DNA of 64,000 bases from positions 865,841-929,840 of the forward strand of contig NZ_JAMXLX010000002.1 in the NCBI RefSeq assembly GCF_024055605.1, read 5' to 3'. The DNA is from Ciceribacter sichuanensis. Its GTDB lineage: Bacteria; Pseudomonadota; Alphaproteobacteria; Rhizobiales; Rhizobiaceae. The notes under the pieces are model-generated. The model saw only the letters and a list, made by a program, of their open reading frames with translations, made no database searches and had not been told where the DNA came from. The translations under genes were made by a program, and so were the position numbers. Below, in pieces: positions 26,781-37,644 of this stretch (positions are counted from its first letter, which is position 1; each line of letters begins with the position of its first letter).

Positions 26781-26837
26781 ACTGTGAACACAGTGTTCAA
26801 TAAATACGAAACTGTATTAAATTGATACGATATCGTA
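26781..26837. promoter_or_regulatory. Cluster of three palindromes before the DMT transporter gene
   Basis: ACTGTG-AA-CACAGT (26781-26794), AATAC-GAAACT-GTATT (26803-26818) and TACGATATCGTA (26826-26837) stand in an AT-rich stretch directly upstream of the exporter gene. The TetR gene downstream of the exporter is the natural candidate to bind one or more of them. Confidence 0.5.
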
Positions 26838-26880
26838 CATTATGATAGGCGGTCTGATCACTCCAGCACCGAGGTCCTTC

Positions 26881-27699
26881 ATGAATCCCAAGCTGTCAGC
26901 CGCTCTTGCCACCATTCTCTGGGGCTTTACCTACATCATCACCACGACCATGCTGCCACCGAACCCGATGTTCATCGCGGCCGTGCGTGCCATCGGCGGC
27001 GCCCTGCCGCTCCTGCTGCTCGCCCGGGAATTGCCTCCAAGGGAATGGTGGGGGAAGATTGTCATTCTCGGCACGCTGAATAGCGGGCTGTTCTTCGGCC
27101 TTCTGTTCATCGCCGCCATCCGACTGCCGGGCGGCGTCGCGGCAACGTTCCAGGCTCTGGGGCCGCTGTTCATGGTGCTGCTGGCCTGGCCACTGCTTGG
27201 CGCGATCCCGGCCATCGCCAAGGTCGCCGCCGTCTTCGTCGGCGCGGTCGGCGTGGCCATGGTCGTGCTGAAGAGCAATGCCGCCATCGACCCGATCGGC
27301 GTCTCCGCAGCGCTTGGAAGCGCGCTCTCGGTCGCGCTCGGCGGCATACTCGTTCACAAATGGGGCCGGCCGCGCTCGCTGCTCGGCTTCACTGCATGGC
27401 AGTTGCTCGTCGCCGGTATCGAACTCAGTCTCGTCACCGCCGTCGTTTCCGATGTTCCTGCCCGGCTCTCTGCCCTCAATGTGGTCGGCTTCGTCATCCT
27501 TGCCCTCTTCGTGACGGCACTTGCCTTTGCACTGTGGTTCCGGGCGATCCAGGGCGCGGGTGCTGCCAATGTCGCGCCGTTCTTTCTGTTGACACCGATC
27601 ACCGCCTTTGTTCTGGATGCGGTCTTCCGGGGCTTCGTGCCCAACACCGTGCAGATCGTCGGCGTGGTGCTCGTGATCGGCAGCCTGCTATACAGCTAG
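26881..27699 (+). CDS. EamA-family drug/metabolite transporter (DMT)
   Basis: A 272-residue inner-membrane protein with about ten helices arranged as two EamA repeats (first half from LSAALATILWGFTYIIT, second from LGSALSVALGGILVH). Such proteins usually export amino acids, metabolites or toxic compounds. The start at 26881 (MNPKLSAAL) is preferred to 26842 because the latter falls directly after the operator palindromes and adds non-membrane sequence. Followed by a TetR regulator on the same strand. Confidence 0.85.
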   Translation: MNPKLSAALATILWGFTYIITTTMLPPNPMFIAAVRAIGGALPLLLLARELPPREWWGKIVILGTLNSGLFFGLLFIAAIRLPGGVAATFQALGPLFMVLLAWPLLGAIPAIAKVAAVFVGAVGVAMVVLKSNAAIDPIGVSAALGSALSVALGGILVHKWGRPRSLLGFTAWQLLVAGIELSLVTAVVSDVPARLSALNVVGFVILALFVTALAFALWFRAIQGAGAANVAPFFLLTPITAFVLDAVFRGFVPNTVQIVGVVLVIGSLLYS

Positions 27700-27773
27700 C
27701 ATGTCGACCGCCGCGGTTTCCGCCCGGCCCACCACGTTCATCCGACGAAGAAAAACTAAGGACGCATGCCATC

Positions 27774-28415
27774 ATGACCAGGGACGCCGCACCGGACCAT
27801 GTCGACCGGACAACATCGCGCGGATTGGCGCGGCGCAACCTGATCGTGACAACCGCAACCGACCTTTTTCTCGAGCAGGGATACGACGCCGTCACCGTCG
27901 ACGAGATCATCCGCGTCGTCGGCGGTTCCAAGACCAACCTGTACAAACATTTCGGCGGCAAGGAGGGTCTGTTCTCCGAAGTCGTCGAACAGCTCTGTCA
28001 CGACTTCCTGCAGCCTCTCTCGCTTCTGGAGGTCTCGAGCCTGCGTCCGGCCGATGGGTTGCGGGTGCTCGGCTCCACGCTTCTGAAAATGCTGATGGCG
28101 GACCGGCATGTCGCGTTCCAACGGCTAATGCTGGCCGTATCCGGCCGCTTCCCGGACCTGACGGGCGTCTGGTTCGAAAGCGGCCCTGCCCAGTCCCGCA
28201 AAGCCTTCGCGAATTTCATCGCCTCGAAACAATCGACCGGGGAAATGCGGGAGGCCGATCCGCACATGCTGGCCATCCAGTATCACGACATGATCGTCAC
28301 CAATCCGCTTTACCTCGCCTTGATGGGAAGAAAGCCCTCCCCCGCCGAAATCGAACGTTCCATCGAAAGCGCGGTAGCAACATTTCTGCTGGGGCAATTG
28401 CCGCGCGCCAACTGA
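27774..28415 (+). CDS. TetR/AcrR-family transcriptional regulator
   Basis: A 213-residue repressor. The N-terminal helix-turn-helix covers about residues 20-65 (RRNLIVTTATDLFLEQGYDA then VVGGSKTNLYKHFGGKEGLF), and the C-terminal part is a ligand-binding helical domain of the AefR-like kind. Only the frame from 27774 is credible: the upstream extension overlaps the transporter gene. It most likely represses the adjacent exporter through the palindromes at 26781-26837. Confidence 0.88.
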   Translation: MTRDAAPDHVDRTTSRGLARRNLIVTTATDLFLEQGYDAVTVDEIIRVVGGSKTNLYKHFGGKEGLFSEVVEQLCHDFLQPLSLLEVSSLRPADGLRVLGSTLLKMLMADRHVAFQRLMLAVSGRFPDLTGVWFESGPAQSRKAFANFIASKQSTGEMREADPHMLAIQYHDMIVTNPLYLALMGRKPSPAEIERSIESAVATFLLGQLPRAN

Positions 28416-28439
28416 CCAACCTCAGGCGACGCATAAAAG

Positions 28440-28473
28440 AAAAGCCCGGTAGGACTGGTCCTGCCGGGCTTTT
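28440..28473. terminator. Bidirectional terminator between TetR gene and serA
   Basis: AAAAGCCCGGTAGGA / TCCTGCCGGGCTTTT, a long stem with a CTGG loop, flanked by A and T runs. It serves both convergent genes. Confidence 0.88.
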
Positions 28474-28496
28474 CCGCTTCTCTTGGGAGAGATGAC

Positions 28497-30092
28497 TTAT
28501 TCGACGCTGAAGGTCAGCGGCTTGGCCTGTTTGATGGCCTGGTTCGCCGTCAGCTTGTCGAGAACGGCCTGATCCACCTCGCCGTCGACATAAAGAAGCG
28601 CGATGGCGTCGCCGGCTTCCTTTTCGCGTCCGAGCTGGAAGTTGGCGATGTTCACGCCGGCATTGCCGAGCGTCGTGCCGATGAAGCCGATCATGCCGGG
28701 AACGTCGGTGTTGGTGATGTAGATCATGTGCTGACCGACATCGGCATCCATGTTGATGCCCTTGATCTGGATGAAGCGCGGCTTGCCATCCGAGAAGACC
28801 GTACCGGCAACCGAACGCGTCTGCTTTTCGGTCGTGACCGTAAGCTTGATGTAACCGTCGTAAACGCCGGTCTTGTCGCGCTTGACCTCGGACAGGATGA
28901 TGCCCTTTTCCTTCACCATGACCGGTGCCGACACCATGTTGACGTCAGCGACCTGCGGTCGGATGAGACCGGCGAGCAGGGCCGAGGTCAGCGCCTTGGT
29001 GTTCATGGACGCGGTCTGGCCGTCGTAAAGGATCTCGATTTCCTTGATCGGGCCTTCCGTAACCTGGCCGACGAACGCGCCGAGAACGTCGGCGAGCCTG
29101 ATGAACGGCTTCAGGATCGGAGCTTCTTCAGCCGTAATCGACGGCATGTTGATGGCGTTGCTGACCGCGCCCTTGACCAGATAGTCCGACATCTGCTCGG
29201 CAACCTGCAGAGCGACGTTTTCCTGTGCTTCCGTCGTCGATGCGCCGAGGTGCGGGGTGCAGACGACGTTCGGCAGGCCGAACAGCGGGCTCTCGGTCGC
29301 CGGCTCGACTTCGAACACGTCGAAACCGGCACCGGCAACATGGCCGGACTTGATCGCGTCGGCGAGAGCCGCTTCATCGATCAGGCCACCACGGGCGCAG
29401 TTAATGATGCGAACGCCCGGCTTGGTCTTGGCAAGGGCTTCCTTGTTGAGGATGCCGCGGGTCTTGTCGGTCATCGGCACGTGCAGGGTGATGAAATCAG
29501 CCTGGGCCAACAGTTCGTCCAGCTCGACCTTGGTCACGCCCATTTCCTCGGCGCGTTCCTTCGACAGGAAGGGGTCATAGGCAAGGACGCGCATCTTGAG
29601 GCCGATGGCGCGCGAGCAGACGATGGAACCGATATTGCCGGCGCCGATGACGCCAAGCGTCTTGCCGGTGATTTCGACACCCATGAACTTCGACTTTTCC
29701 CACTTGCCGGCCTGCGTCGAGGCGTCGGCAGCCGGAAGCTGACGGGCAACCGCGAACATCAGGGCGATGGCATGCTCGGCGGTCGTGATCGAGTTGCCGA
29801 ACGGGGTGTTCATGACAATGATACCGCGGCGCGATGCAGCCGGGATATCGACGTTGTCGACGCCGATACCGGCGCGGCCGATGACCTTCAGGTTGGTCGC
29901 GGCGGCGATCAGCTTTTCCGTTGCCTTGGTGGCGGAACGGATGGCGAGACCGTCATAATTGCCGATGATCTCGGCGAGCTTGTCCTTGTCCTTGCCGATC
30001 TTCGGCTGGAAATCCACATCAACGCCGCGATCGCGGAAGATCTGGACGGCGGTTTCCGACAGTTCGTCGGATACGAGAACGCGAGGTGCCAT
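28497..30092 (-). CDS. serA: D-3-phosphoglycerate dehydrogenase
   Basis: A 531-residue long-form SerA, first enzyme of serine synthesis. NAD-binding motif GVIGAGNIGSIV, the GIGVDNVD segment and catalytic His in CTPHLGAST are present. The C-terminus has the allosteric substrate-binding domain and an ACT domain (IYITNTDVPGMIGFIGTTLG), so serine or another ligand may inhibit it. Start at 30092: GAAGGAGG lies seven bases upstream. It follows serC by 87 bases in the same direction. Confidence 0.96.
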   Translation of the reverse strand: MAPRVLVSDELSETAVQIFRDRGVDVDFQPKIGKDKDKLAEIIGNYDGLAIRSATKATEKLIAAATNLKVIGRAGIGVDNVDIPAASRRGIIVMNTPFGNSITTAEHAIALMFAVARQLPAADASTQAGKWEKSKFMGVEITGKTLGVIGAGNIGSIVCSRAIGLKMRVLAYDPFLSKERAEEMGVTKVELDELLAQADFITLHVPMTDKTRGILNKEALAKTKPGVRIINCARGGLIDEAALADAIKSGHVAGAGFDVFEVEPATESPLFGLPNVVCTPHLGASTTEAQENVALQVAEQMSDYLVKGAVSNAINMPSITAEEAPILKPFIRLADVLGAFVGQVTEGPIKEIEILYDGQTASMNTKALTSALLAGLIRPQVADVNMVSAPVMVKEKGIILSEVKRDKTGVYDGYIKLTVTTEKQTRSVAGTVFSDGKPRFIQIKGINMDADVGQHMIYITNTDVPGMIGFIGTTLGNAGVNIANFQLGREKEAGDAIALLYVDGEVDQAVLDKLTANQAIKQAKPLTFSVE

Positions 30093-30179
30093 TGCGAGGC
30101 CTCCTTCAAAGAGTTCGTGTCGATGAATTCTGGAAATTTTCAAAGAGGCTCCGCCTTCTGTCGGCCGAGCCGCCGGAAG

Positions 30180-31358
<1,179 letters not shown>

Positions 31359-31418
31359 ATAGATACCCTTCCAGGTAATTAGCCTCTCGTTGGGGAGAGG
31401 TGTCCCGCCGTCGGAACT
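31359..31418 (-). promoter_or_regulatory. serC leader hairpin, candidate serC RNA motif
   Basis: On the minus strand the leader contains CCTCTC-CCCAAC-GAGAGG (plus 31383-31400), about 20 bases before the ribosome-binding site, followed by an unpaired CTAATTACC. A TTGACG with a 17-base spacer to TAGTTC lies upstream. Rhizobiales serC genes are known to carry a conserved cis-acting RNA in this position. I could not compare with the covariance model, so the identity is provisional. Confidence 0.5.
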
Positions 31419-31523
31419 ACGCCTGTCGCGATTTCCCGTCAAGCGAATTTCGTGTCGCTCCTGGAAAATTTTTCGACGCTCCCGGATCATGCGATACGCG
31501 CCCATAAATGCACGCAAAACGAG

Positions 31524-31553
31524 AAAGGCCGCCCGCGCGTGCGGACGGCCTTT
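31524..31553 (-). terminator. Terminator of the outer-membrane protein gene
   Basis: AAAGGCCG / CGGCCTTT with an inner CCGC/GCGG, ending in TTTCTCGTTTT on the minus strand. It separates the beta-barrel gene from the serC promoter. Confidence 0.75.
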
Positions 31554-31577
31554 TCACGACTGGAGTATAGAAAAGTA

Positions 31578-32420
31578 TTACTTGTAGACGATCGGCTGCG
31601 GCGGAGGCTCATAGGCTACCGGCTGTTCGCAGGCGCCGAAGACATAGCGCGCACCGGCGCGGATTTCGTGGCTGTAAAAGCCCTTGTCGTAGCCCGGACC
31701 ACCGTTCTGCTCGTAGCCGAACATGTCGCCGCCCATCGTCTGGCGGAAGCGGTAGCCGACATCGGCCTTCACGTTGCAGCTCACATCGATCGTGGTGCCA
31801 GCCATGAGCTGGTAGGCGAACCGCCAGCTGCCCTTGCCGCCATGTTCGACCGTGTCGTCGCAGCTGCTGCCGTCATCGGCGCAAGATGTGTTGCGTAGCT
31901 TGTCCCACTTAACGTAGGAGCCACCGATACCGCCACCGACGTAAGGCGTGAACAGGCCGTAGGTGCCAAGGTCGACATAGGCGTTGGCCATCAGCGTATA
32001 GGCCCGCATCGCGGAGAGGTCGTTCGAGGTGCAGGGACCGACGCAGGCGCCGAAATCAGCGCCGCCACCATGCGTGGAACCGCGGAAATCCGACTTGAAC
32101 ATGTAGTCGAACGTCAGATCGGTGCGCAGGTAGTTGTTGACCTGATAACCGACACCGGCGCCGATCGTGAAGGCATCCTTCAGCGAGGCGCTGGCGAAAT
32201 CCGCACGATAGCCGTTCGAACCCTGGAAGAAGTCAGCGCCGCGAAGCTTGTTGAAGGAGTAACCGAGATCGCCGCGAAGGTACCAGCCGGATGCTTCCGA
32301 CACCGTGACCTCCGGCGCATCCATGATCGGAGCCGGCTCGGGTTGATACAGATCCGCAGCGAAGGAAGCGGTCGTACTGACAAGCAGTGCGGCCGCCGCA
32401 GCAAAAAGGCTCGTCTTCAT
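31578..32420 (-). CDS. Outer-membrane beta-barrel protein (Omp25/RopB-like)
   Basis: A 280-residue protein with signal peptide (SLFAAAAALLVSTTASFA, cut before ADL). The mature part starts with a Pro-rich tether, then WYLRGDLGYSFNKL and alternating amphipathic strands ending in an aromatic, as in small eight-strand outer-membrane proteins. Four cysteines in extracellular-loop-like segments (GACVGPCTS and SCADDGSSCDD) are a notable detail. Start at 32420 with TTGGAG upstream. It probably stabilises the outer membrane; no transport role can be read. Confidence 0.82.
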   Translation of the reverse strand: MKTSLFAAAAALLVSTTASFAADLYQPEPAPIMDAPEVTVSEASGWYLRGDLGYSFNKLRGADFFQGSNGYRADFASASLKDAFTIGAGVGYQVNNYLRTDLTFDYMFKSDFRGSTHGGGADFGACVGPCTSNDLSAMRAYTLMANAYVDLGTYGLFTPYVGGGIGGSYVKWDKLRNTSCADDGSSCDDTVEHGGKGSWRFAYQLMAGTTIDVSCNVKADVGYRFRQTMGGDMFGYEQNGGPGYDKGFYSHEIRAGARYVFGACEQPVAYEPPPQPIVYK

Positions 32421-32659
32421 GGCTAGATACTCCAAAATCTATCGTTGAGTTATCGGACCCGCACATGGCCGAAATCGTGATTTCTCTTGGATAATGAAGG
32501 AGAAAAGTTAAGGCTGGCTTAACTACGTCTATTTACCGTGTTTGCTGGGATTTTACTTACCATAGGCGCGTTGCGCAAAAACAAGACACCTGCAAAAGGC
32601 CTTCAAAAAAATCGCCTTTTGGTTGCATTTCCAGATTGATAGCTTGCCGGACAAACGAA

Positions 32660-32688
32660 AAACGCGGCAGGTTCGGCCCGCCGCGTTC
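32660..32688 (-). terminator. Terminator of the first chemoreceptor gene
   Basis: AACGCGGC / GCCGCGTT, closing with A-rich sequence on the left (a U-rich tail on the minus strand). The remaining 240 bases to the beta-barrel gene show only an AT-rich stretch, likely its promoter. Confidence 0.65.
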
Positions 32689-32713
32689 CGAGTAAAACCG
32701 AAAGCTCCAGGGA

Positions 32714-35035
32714 CTAGCTTGCCCGTCGCATTTCATAAGGTCTGGCGTGGCGCGGAGCCGACGCCTGCTGGCCGAGTGTGAAGTGTCCGAGCTGCTGATC
32801 CATTTCGGCAGCCTCCGTCGCCAGCCGGTGGATGGCGGCGGTCGTCTCTTCCACCATCGCGGCATTCTGCTGGGTCATGACATCGAGCGCATTGATCGAG
32901 CCGTTGATCTCGGAGATCGTCTGCGCTTCTTCACGCGTCGAATGCATCATGTCGCCGATCTTGCCGTTGATCGACAGCACATGCTCGCCGATCCCCTGCA
33001 GCGCGTGGCCAGCCTTCTCGACGAGGCTCACGCCATGAGCCACCTCGCCGGCCGATTTGGCAAGCAGGCTGGTGATCTGCTTGGCCGCACCAGCCGAGCG
33101 CTGGGCAAGCTCGCGCACTTCCTGGGCAACGACGGCGAAGCCCTTGCCGGCCTCGCCCGCACGCGCGGCCTCAACGCCGGCATTGAGCGCCAGAAGATTG
33201 GTCTGGAATGCGATCTCGTCGATCACGCCGATGATCTGGTTGATCTCCTGCGACGAGCCGCGGATGGCCTCCATCGCCGCAATCGTCTCCCTCATGATGT
33301 GGCCGGATTGCTCGGTTTCATCCTTGGCGTTACGCGCGCTCCGCTCGGCATCCTCACCACGGGCGATCTGAACCTTGACCGCATCGGTCATCGCCTTGAT
33401 GGCGCTTGCGGTTTCAGTGAGCGCCGCGGCCTGCCGCTCGGTGCGCTCCGCCAGCTGATCGGCGCCGGCACGCATTTCCTCCGAACCGCCGCGCACGGCA
33501 AGCGAATTGCCGCCGATGCCGGAGAGCGTCGCGCTCAGGGTGGAGAGCGCATTGTTGAAGTTGACGCGCAGGGACTCCAGCTCGCTCGGGAACGGCTGGC
33601 GGATCTCGAAGGCGAGATCGCCGTGAGCCAGGCGGTCGAGACCCTGATCGAGCGCGGCAACGACGCCTTCGAGCGTACGGGCCTCCGCCTCGCGTTCCGA
33701 GAAGCGCAGGCGGCGTTCATTCTCCGCCTGCTCTCGCTCCTCGCTCGCGCGGCTTTCAAGCTGCTGCTGCTCGATGAGCGCGGTGCGGAAACGTTCCAGC
33801 GCCCGGGCCATGGTGCCGATTTCATCCCCGCGATCCTGGTTGGCGACGGGGTTGTCGAGCTGGCCGTCAGCCACCTGCCCCGTTACCACGGCAAGGCGGG
33901 CGAGCGGCGCAAAGAGACGGCGGGTCAGAACGCCCGTGGCAATAGCCATGACCGCCAGCGCCGCCATGGCTATTGCCGTCAGCGTCAGGGCGATCTGCAG
34001 CGAGCCGGCGCCAAGTTCGGCAAGCGTCAGGCTTTCCACCATCAGGTATTTCTGGCCGCTGAACTCGACCGCGCGACCATAGGCCCTGGCCGATCCGTCA
34101 TCGCGGTCGAAATCGCTGGTGACGATGCCGCCATTGCCCTGCATGGCCTCCGGCGTGAAGCCGAAGGGAGCCGCGGCAATGTCGATGAGCTTGCCGTCAG
34201 TGCCAAGGCTGATGCCCGCGCCATCCTCGGAAAGAACGGCAGCACGCTCGACGCTGTCAGCGGCAATGCCCTTCGAAAGCAGGCTTGTGATGGCCGTATC
34301 CTTGAGCTGGAACAGGATCGAGCCCTTGAAGGCTCCGAATTTCACCACCGGCACCGAGAAATAGATATCCGGAGACTGGGCGTCGCTGCCGGTCTTGAGG
34401 CCCGAGAACGCGGTCGGCGCTACATCCTCGACGGCCTTGGCGGCAGCATCGGCGCTGCGTGCAAAGGCCTGACCGAGACCACTGCCGGCAAGTTCGCTGC
34501 CCGTGGCATTCTCGGCGAAGAACGGACCCTTGCGGTACGAATAGATGACATTGCCCGCCTGATCGACCATCAGCAGGTCGCGGAACTGGGTATCGCGCAG
34601 ATAGCTGGCAACGAGGTTCTGGGTTGCCTCATGGTTCGAATAGTAGAAACCACTCGGCCCTTCAGGCTTCAGGAGCTTTTCGCGCTCTCCCGCCGGATAG
34701 GGGTTGTTCTTGACGAAGACCGTCTGAAGCTCACCCTTCGCATCGCCGGAATTCTTGACGATGGTGTTCCAGCCGCTCTTCATCGACGTGAACGACTGCT
34801 GGAGACCTTCGATCTTGGCGATGGATGTCGCCTGGTTCTCCAGTTGCTGCAGCTGCTCCCTGAGCATGTCGCCCCGGAAGGTCAGTGTCCCGTCCATTGC
34901 ACGATAGGTCTGCTTGTCGAAAAGCGAACTGGAAGTGAAGTAGGCAAGAACATTGAGGATCCCCACCGACAGCGCCGTTAACAGCAGGAATATCCCGATC
35001 ACCTTAGAGGAAAGGGAGTTGAACCGAAAAACCAT
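32714..35035 (-). CDS. Methyl-accepting chemotaxis protein with large periplasmic sensor
   Basis: A 773-residue chemoreceptor. Transmembrane helix 1 is near residues 10-30 ([19 protein letters not shown]), a periplasmic region of about 300 residues fits a double-Cache domain, and helix 2 lies at [23 protein letters not shown] segments follow, then the signalling hairpin tip [20 protein letters not shown]. The C-terminus ([10 protein letters not shown]) lacks a CheR/CheB-binding pentapeptide. The start at 35035 ([10 protein letters not shown]) puts the first helix at a normal distance. Ligand unknown. Confidence 0.92.
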   Translation of the reverse strand: MVFRFNSLSSKVIGIFLLLTALSVGILNVLAYFTSSSLFDKQTYRAMDGTLTFRGDMLREQLQQLENQATSIAKIEGLQQSFTSMKSGWNTIVKNSGDAKGELQTVFVKNNPYPAGEREKLLKPEGPSGFYYSNHEATQNLVASYLRDTQFRDLLMVDQAGNVIYSYRKGPFFAENATGSELAGSGLGQAFARSADAAAKAVEDVAPTAFSGLKTGSDAQSPDIYFSVPVVKFGAFKGSILFQLKDTAITSLLSKGIAADSVERAAVLSEDGAGISLGTDGKLIDIAAAPFGFTPEAMQGNGGIVTSDFDRDDGSARAYGRAVEFSGQKYLMVESLTLAELGAGSLQIALTLTAIAMAALAVMAIATGVLTRRLFAPLARLAVVTGQVADGQLDNPVANQDRGDEIGTMARALERFRTALIEQQQLESRASEEREQAENERRLRFSEREAEARTLEGVVAALDQGLDRLAHGDLAFEIRQPFPSELESLRVNFNNALSTLSATLSGIGGNSLAVRGGSEEMRAGADQLAERTERQAAALTETASAIKAMTDAVKVQIARGEDAERSARNAKDETEQSGHIMRETIAAMEAIRGSSQEINQIIGVIDEIAFQTNLLALNAGVEAARAGEAGKGFAVVAQEVRELAQRSAGAAKQITSLLAKSAGEVAHGVSLVEKAGHALQGIGEHVLSINGKIGDMMHSTREEAQTISEINGSINALDVMTQQNAAMVEETTAAIHRLATEAAEMDQQLGHFTLGQQASAPRHARPYEMRRAS

Positions 35036-35206
35036 AACCGAATCCCCGTGGCCGCTGTCGCCCAACTCTTGAGCGCAGCGATCTTTCAAACTATTTTAGG
35101 CACAACCGCTACAACGCGGACACCCCGGAGATTGCATCATTCAGGTTGTTGCTTAAACGGCAGTTAAAACGAACAGCAATTTATGGCGGTTGATGCACCG
35201 CAAAAC

Positions 35207-36217
35207 TCAGCTATTTTCGGGAACTTTCTGCATGACGCTGCCGAATATCTCCACCGAGCGCAAGCGCGCATTGATGTCATGGATCGGCATGGAAACGATG
35301 AGTTCGTTGGCACCGGTCTCGTCAAGGAAATCCTCGAGCTTCTTCTCGATGGTGTCCTGGGAGCCGACCATGGCATAACTCAGCGTGTGCTCGACGCCGA
35401 TACGCTCCATATCGGTCCACAGACCGTCCATGCTGTCCACCGGCCGAGGGAAAGGACGCCTCACATTGCGCCGAAGATTGACGAATTGCTGCTGTGAGGA
35501 GGTGAAGAGATATTGCGCCTCTCCATCGCTTTCCGCGCCGACCCCCATCACGCCGACCATCACATATGGCTTGTCCAGTTCAGCCGAGGGCTGGAACCGT
35601 TCGCGATAGATGGCGATGGCCTCCATGAGCGAGTCCGGCGCAAAATGCGAGGCGAAGGCATAGGGAAGCCCCAGAGCCGCGGCAAGATGGGCGCTGTAAA
35701 GGCTGGACCCCAGCAGCCAGATCGGCACATGGCTGCGCGCACCTGGCACCGCCAGCAGCATCTGGTCTTCCGCCGGATCGCCCAGGAGGCGCTGCAATTC
35801 GATGATATCGTGCGGAAAGCTCTCCGCCCCCGCATCGAGATTGCGGCGAAGCGCCCGCGCCGTACGCATGTCGGTTCCCGGCGCGCGGCCAAGACCGAGA
35901 TCAACACGATCGGGGAACAGCGCCGCAAGTGTGCCGAACTGCTCCGCGATCACCAGCGGCGAATGGTTCGGCAACATGATGCCGCCGGAACCGATGCGAA
36001 TACGTTTCGTCGCGGCCCCCACATGAGCAATCACGATGGAGGTCGCGGCACTCGCAATCCCCGGCATACCGTGATGCTCGGCAAGCCAGAAGCGATTGAA
36101 GCCGAGTTCCTCCGCCTTCTGGGCCATCAGACGGGAGGCATCCAGCGCCTCCGTCACGCTATGTCCCTCGGCGATCGGTGAAAGGTCGAGGATCGAAAAG
36201 GGTATCATGCGCGGCAT
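35207..36217 (-). CDS. Luciferase-like FMN-dependent oxidoreductase
   Basis: A 336-residue protein of the LLM-class flavin-dependent group (MsnO8/YhbW-like). Landmarks: [57 protein letters not shown] and [11 protein letters not shown]. The start is 36217 ([10 protein letters not shown]), with 36208 as an alternative; the longer frame from 36379 is non-coding in character. Substrate unknown. It is transcribed away from ruvC, with about 190 bases between. Confidence 0.85.
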   Translation of the reverse strand: MPRMIPFSILDLSPIAEGHSVTEALDASRLMAQKAEELGFNRFWLAEHHGMPGIASAATSIVIAHVGAATKRIRIGSGGIMLPNHSPLVIAEQFGTLAALFPDRVDLGLGRAPGTDMRTARALRRNLDAGAESFPHDIIELQRLLGDPAEDQMLLAVPGARSHVPIWLLGSSLYSAHLAAALGLPYAFASHFAPDSLMEAIAIYRERFQPSAELDKPYVMVGVMGVGAESDGEAQYLFTSSQQQFVNLRRNVRRPFPRPVDSMDGLWTDMERIGVEHTLSYAMVGSQDTIEKKLEDFLDETGANELIVSMPIHDINARLRSVEIFGSVMQKVPENS

Positions 36218-36403
36218 CCCATCTGCTCTTGGAGTGACCTCATATGTAGAGGCTGGAAAACGCAATACCAGAACGAAATGACGGTTTCGCCGAACCGTCA
36301 CCGCAATCTTTTTGAACCGACATTGCACTTCGCTGAAACGGATGTTTTTGGTTTGTTCACTTTTCACTGGCAGATCCATGGATCAGCAAGCTAGGATATC
36401 GCC

Positions 36404-36916
36404 ATGCGAGACACGATTCGGATTATCGGCATTGACCCGGGCCTCAGGCGCACTGGATGGGGTGTGATCGAAACGCTCGGCAATTCGCTGCGCTTCGTCG
36501 CCTCCGGCACCGTCACGTCCGATGGAGACATGGATCTCGCCTCCCGCCTTCGCCAGTTGCATGACGGGCTGGCTGATGTGGTGCATAGCTACCAGCCCCA
36601 TGAAGCCGCGGTCGAGCAGACCTTCGTCAACAAGGACGCGGTCGCGACCCTGAAGCTCGGCCAGGCCCGCGGCATCGCCATGCTGGTTCCGGCCCGCGCC
36701 GGCCTGCCCGTGACCGAATATGCACCGAACGCGGTGAAGAAGTCCGTGATCGGCGTCGGACACGGCGAAAAGCAGCAGATCCACATGATGCTGAAGATCC
36801 TGATGCCCAAGGCGGAATTCAAGGGCAACGACGCCGCCGACGCACTCGCCATCGCCATCTGCCACGCCCACAATCGCGGCGGCGACCGTATGCGCAAGGT
36901 CCTTGCCTCCGCCTGA
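36404..36916 (+). CDS. ruvC: Holliday-junction endonuclease RuvC
   Basis: A 170-residue resolvase. The four acidic catalytic residues are Asp11 ([10 protein letters not shown]), Glu71 (AAVEQTFV), Asp143 and Asp146 ([13 protein letters not shown]). It cuts four-way junctions after RuvAB branch migration. In related genomes ruvA follows directly; here 740 bases with a toxin-antitoxin pair intervene. Confidence 0.97.
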   Translation: MRDTIRIIGIDPGLRRTGWGVIETLGNSLRFVASGTVTSDGDMDLASRLRQLHDGLADVVHSYQPHEAAVEQTFVNKDAVATLKLGQARGIAMLVPARAGLPVTEYAPNAVKKSVIGVGHGEKQQIHMMLKILMPKAEFKGNDAADALAIAICHAHNRGGDRMRKVLASA

Positions 36917-36923
36917 TTTGTTC

Positions 36924-36957
36924 TTGACTTGTTCCGTCAGTAAGATATTTTCTTACT
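36924..36957 (+). promoter_or_regulatory. vapBC promoter with overlapping palindromic operator
   Basis: TTGACT (36924-36929), 16 bases, TATTTT (36946-36951). The palindrome AGTAAGA-TATTT-TCTTACT (36939-36957) covers this -10, the classical design for autorepression by a VapBC complex. The ribosome-binding site AAGGAG follows. Confidence 0.7.
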
Positions 36958-36975
36958 CAATAAAGGAGCAAGGCA

Positions 36976-37227
36976 ATGCGAGTTACATCGAAGGGGCAGG
37001 TCACCATTCCGCGCGACTTGCGCGAGCTTGCCGGCATTGAACCAAACAGCGAAGTCATCTTCACGATTGAAGATGGCAAGCTGGTTGTCTCTCCCAAGAA
37101 GACAGGGCAGCAAGGCGTCGAGCGCGAGCGCCTGCAGGCCTTCATGCGCTCTCTTGATGCCATGGAAGGGACCGGCGACCAGACGATCGACGCAGATGCG
37201 CTGATGACCATGACACGAGATCGTTGA
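36976..37227 (+). CDS. vapB: AbrB/SpoVT-fold antitoxin VapB
   Basis: An 83-residue antitoxin. The N-terminal swapped-hairpin DNA-binding domain reads VTSKGQVTIPRDLRELAGI...SEVIFTIEDGKLVV. The acidic C-terminal tail (SLDAMEGTGDQTIDADALM) would wrap the toxin. AAGGAG lies upstream. It ends three bases before vapC and sits inside the ruv operon. Confidence 0.9.
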   Translation: MRVTSKGQVTIPRDLRELAGIEPNSEVIFTIEDGKLVVSPKKTGQQGVERERLQAFMRSLDAMEGTGDQTIDADALMTMTRDR

Positions 37228-37230
37228 TCC

Positions 37231-37644
37231 ATGACGACACTTGTGGACACGAATGTGCTCGTGGACCTGGCCGTTCGCGATCCGGTTTGGCTTCAATGGT
37301 CACGCAATGCTCTGTTGCGCATAGCCCAGACGCAACCGCTCATCATAAATCCGATCATCTACGCCGAATTCTCGGTGCGCTACGATGATATCGACATGGT
37401 TGATCGCCTGTTGCCACGCAGCGAATTCCATAGAGAAAGCCTACCGTGGACTGCCGCATTCGCTGCTGGGGTAGCGTTCAAGCGTTATCGAGCAGGCGGA
37501 GGAAAGCGGGAACGCGTTCTGCCGGATTTCCTGATCGGCGCGCATGCGGCCATTCGCGGCTATTCAATTCTCACTCGGGACACCAAGGGCTATCGCTCCT
37601 ATTTCCCGATGGTGCCCCTCATCTCCCCCGAAACCCATCCCTGA
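37231..37644 (+). CDS. vapC: PIN-domain RNase toxin VapC
   Basis: A 137-residue ribonuclease toxin. All PIN acidic positions are present: Asp6 (LVDTNVLVDL), Glu46 (IYAEFSV), Asp99 (LPDFLIGAHA) and Asp117 (TRDTKGY), so it should be active. The target, in this family usually tRNA or rRNA, cannot be read. Its stop lies 12 bases before ruvA. Confidence 0.9.
   Translation: MTTLVDTNVLVDLAVRDPVWLQWSRNALLRIAQTQPLIINPIIYAEFSVRYDDIDMVDRLLPRSEFHRESLPWTAAFAAGVAFKRYRAGGGKRERVLPDFLIGAHAAIRGYSILTRDTKGYRSYFPMVPLISPETHP

Noticed and set aside
32747..34981. Plus-strand open frame of 744 codons
   Set aside because: Antisense to the chemoreceptor gene, with Arg/Gly/His-rich composition typical of shadows.
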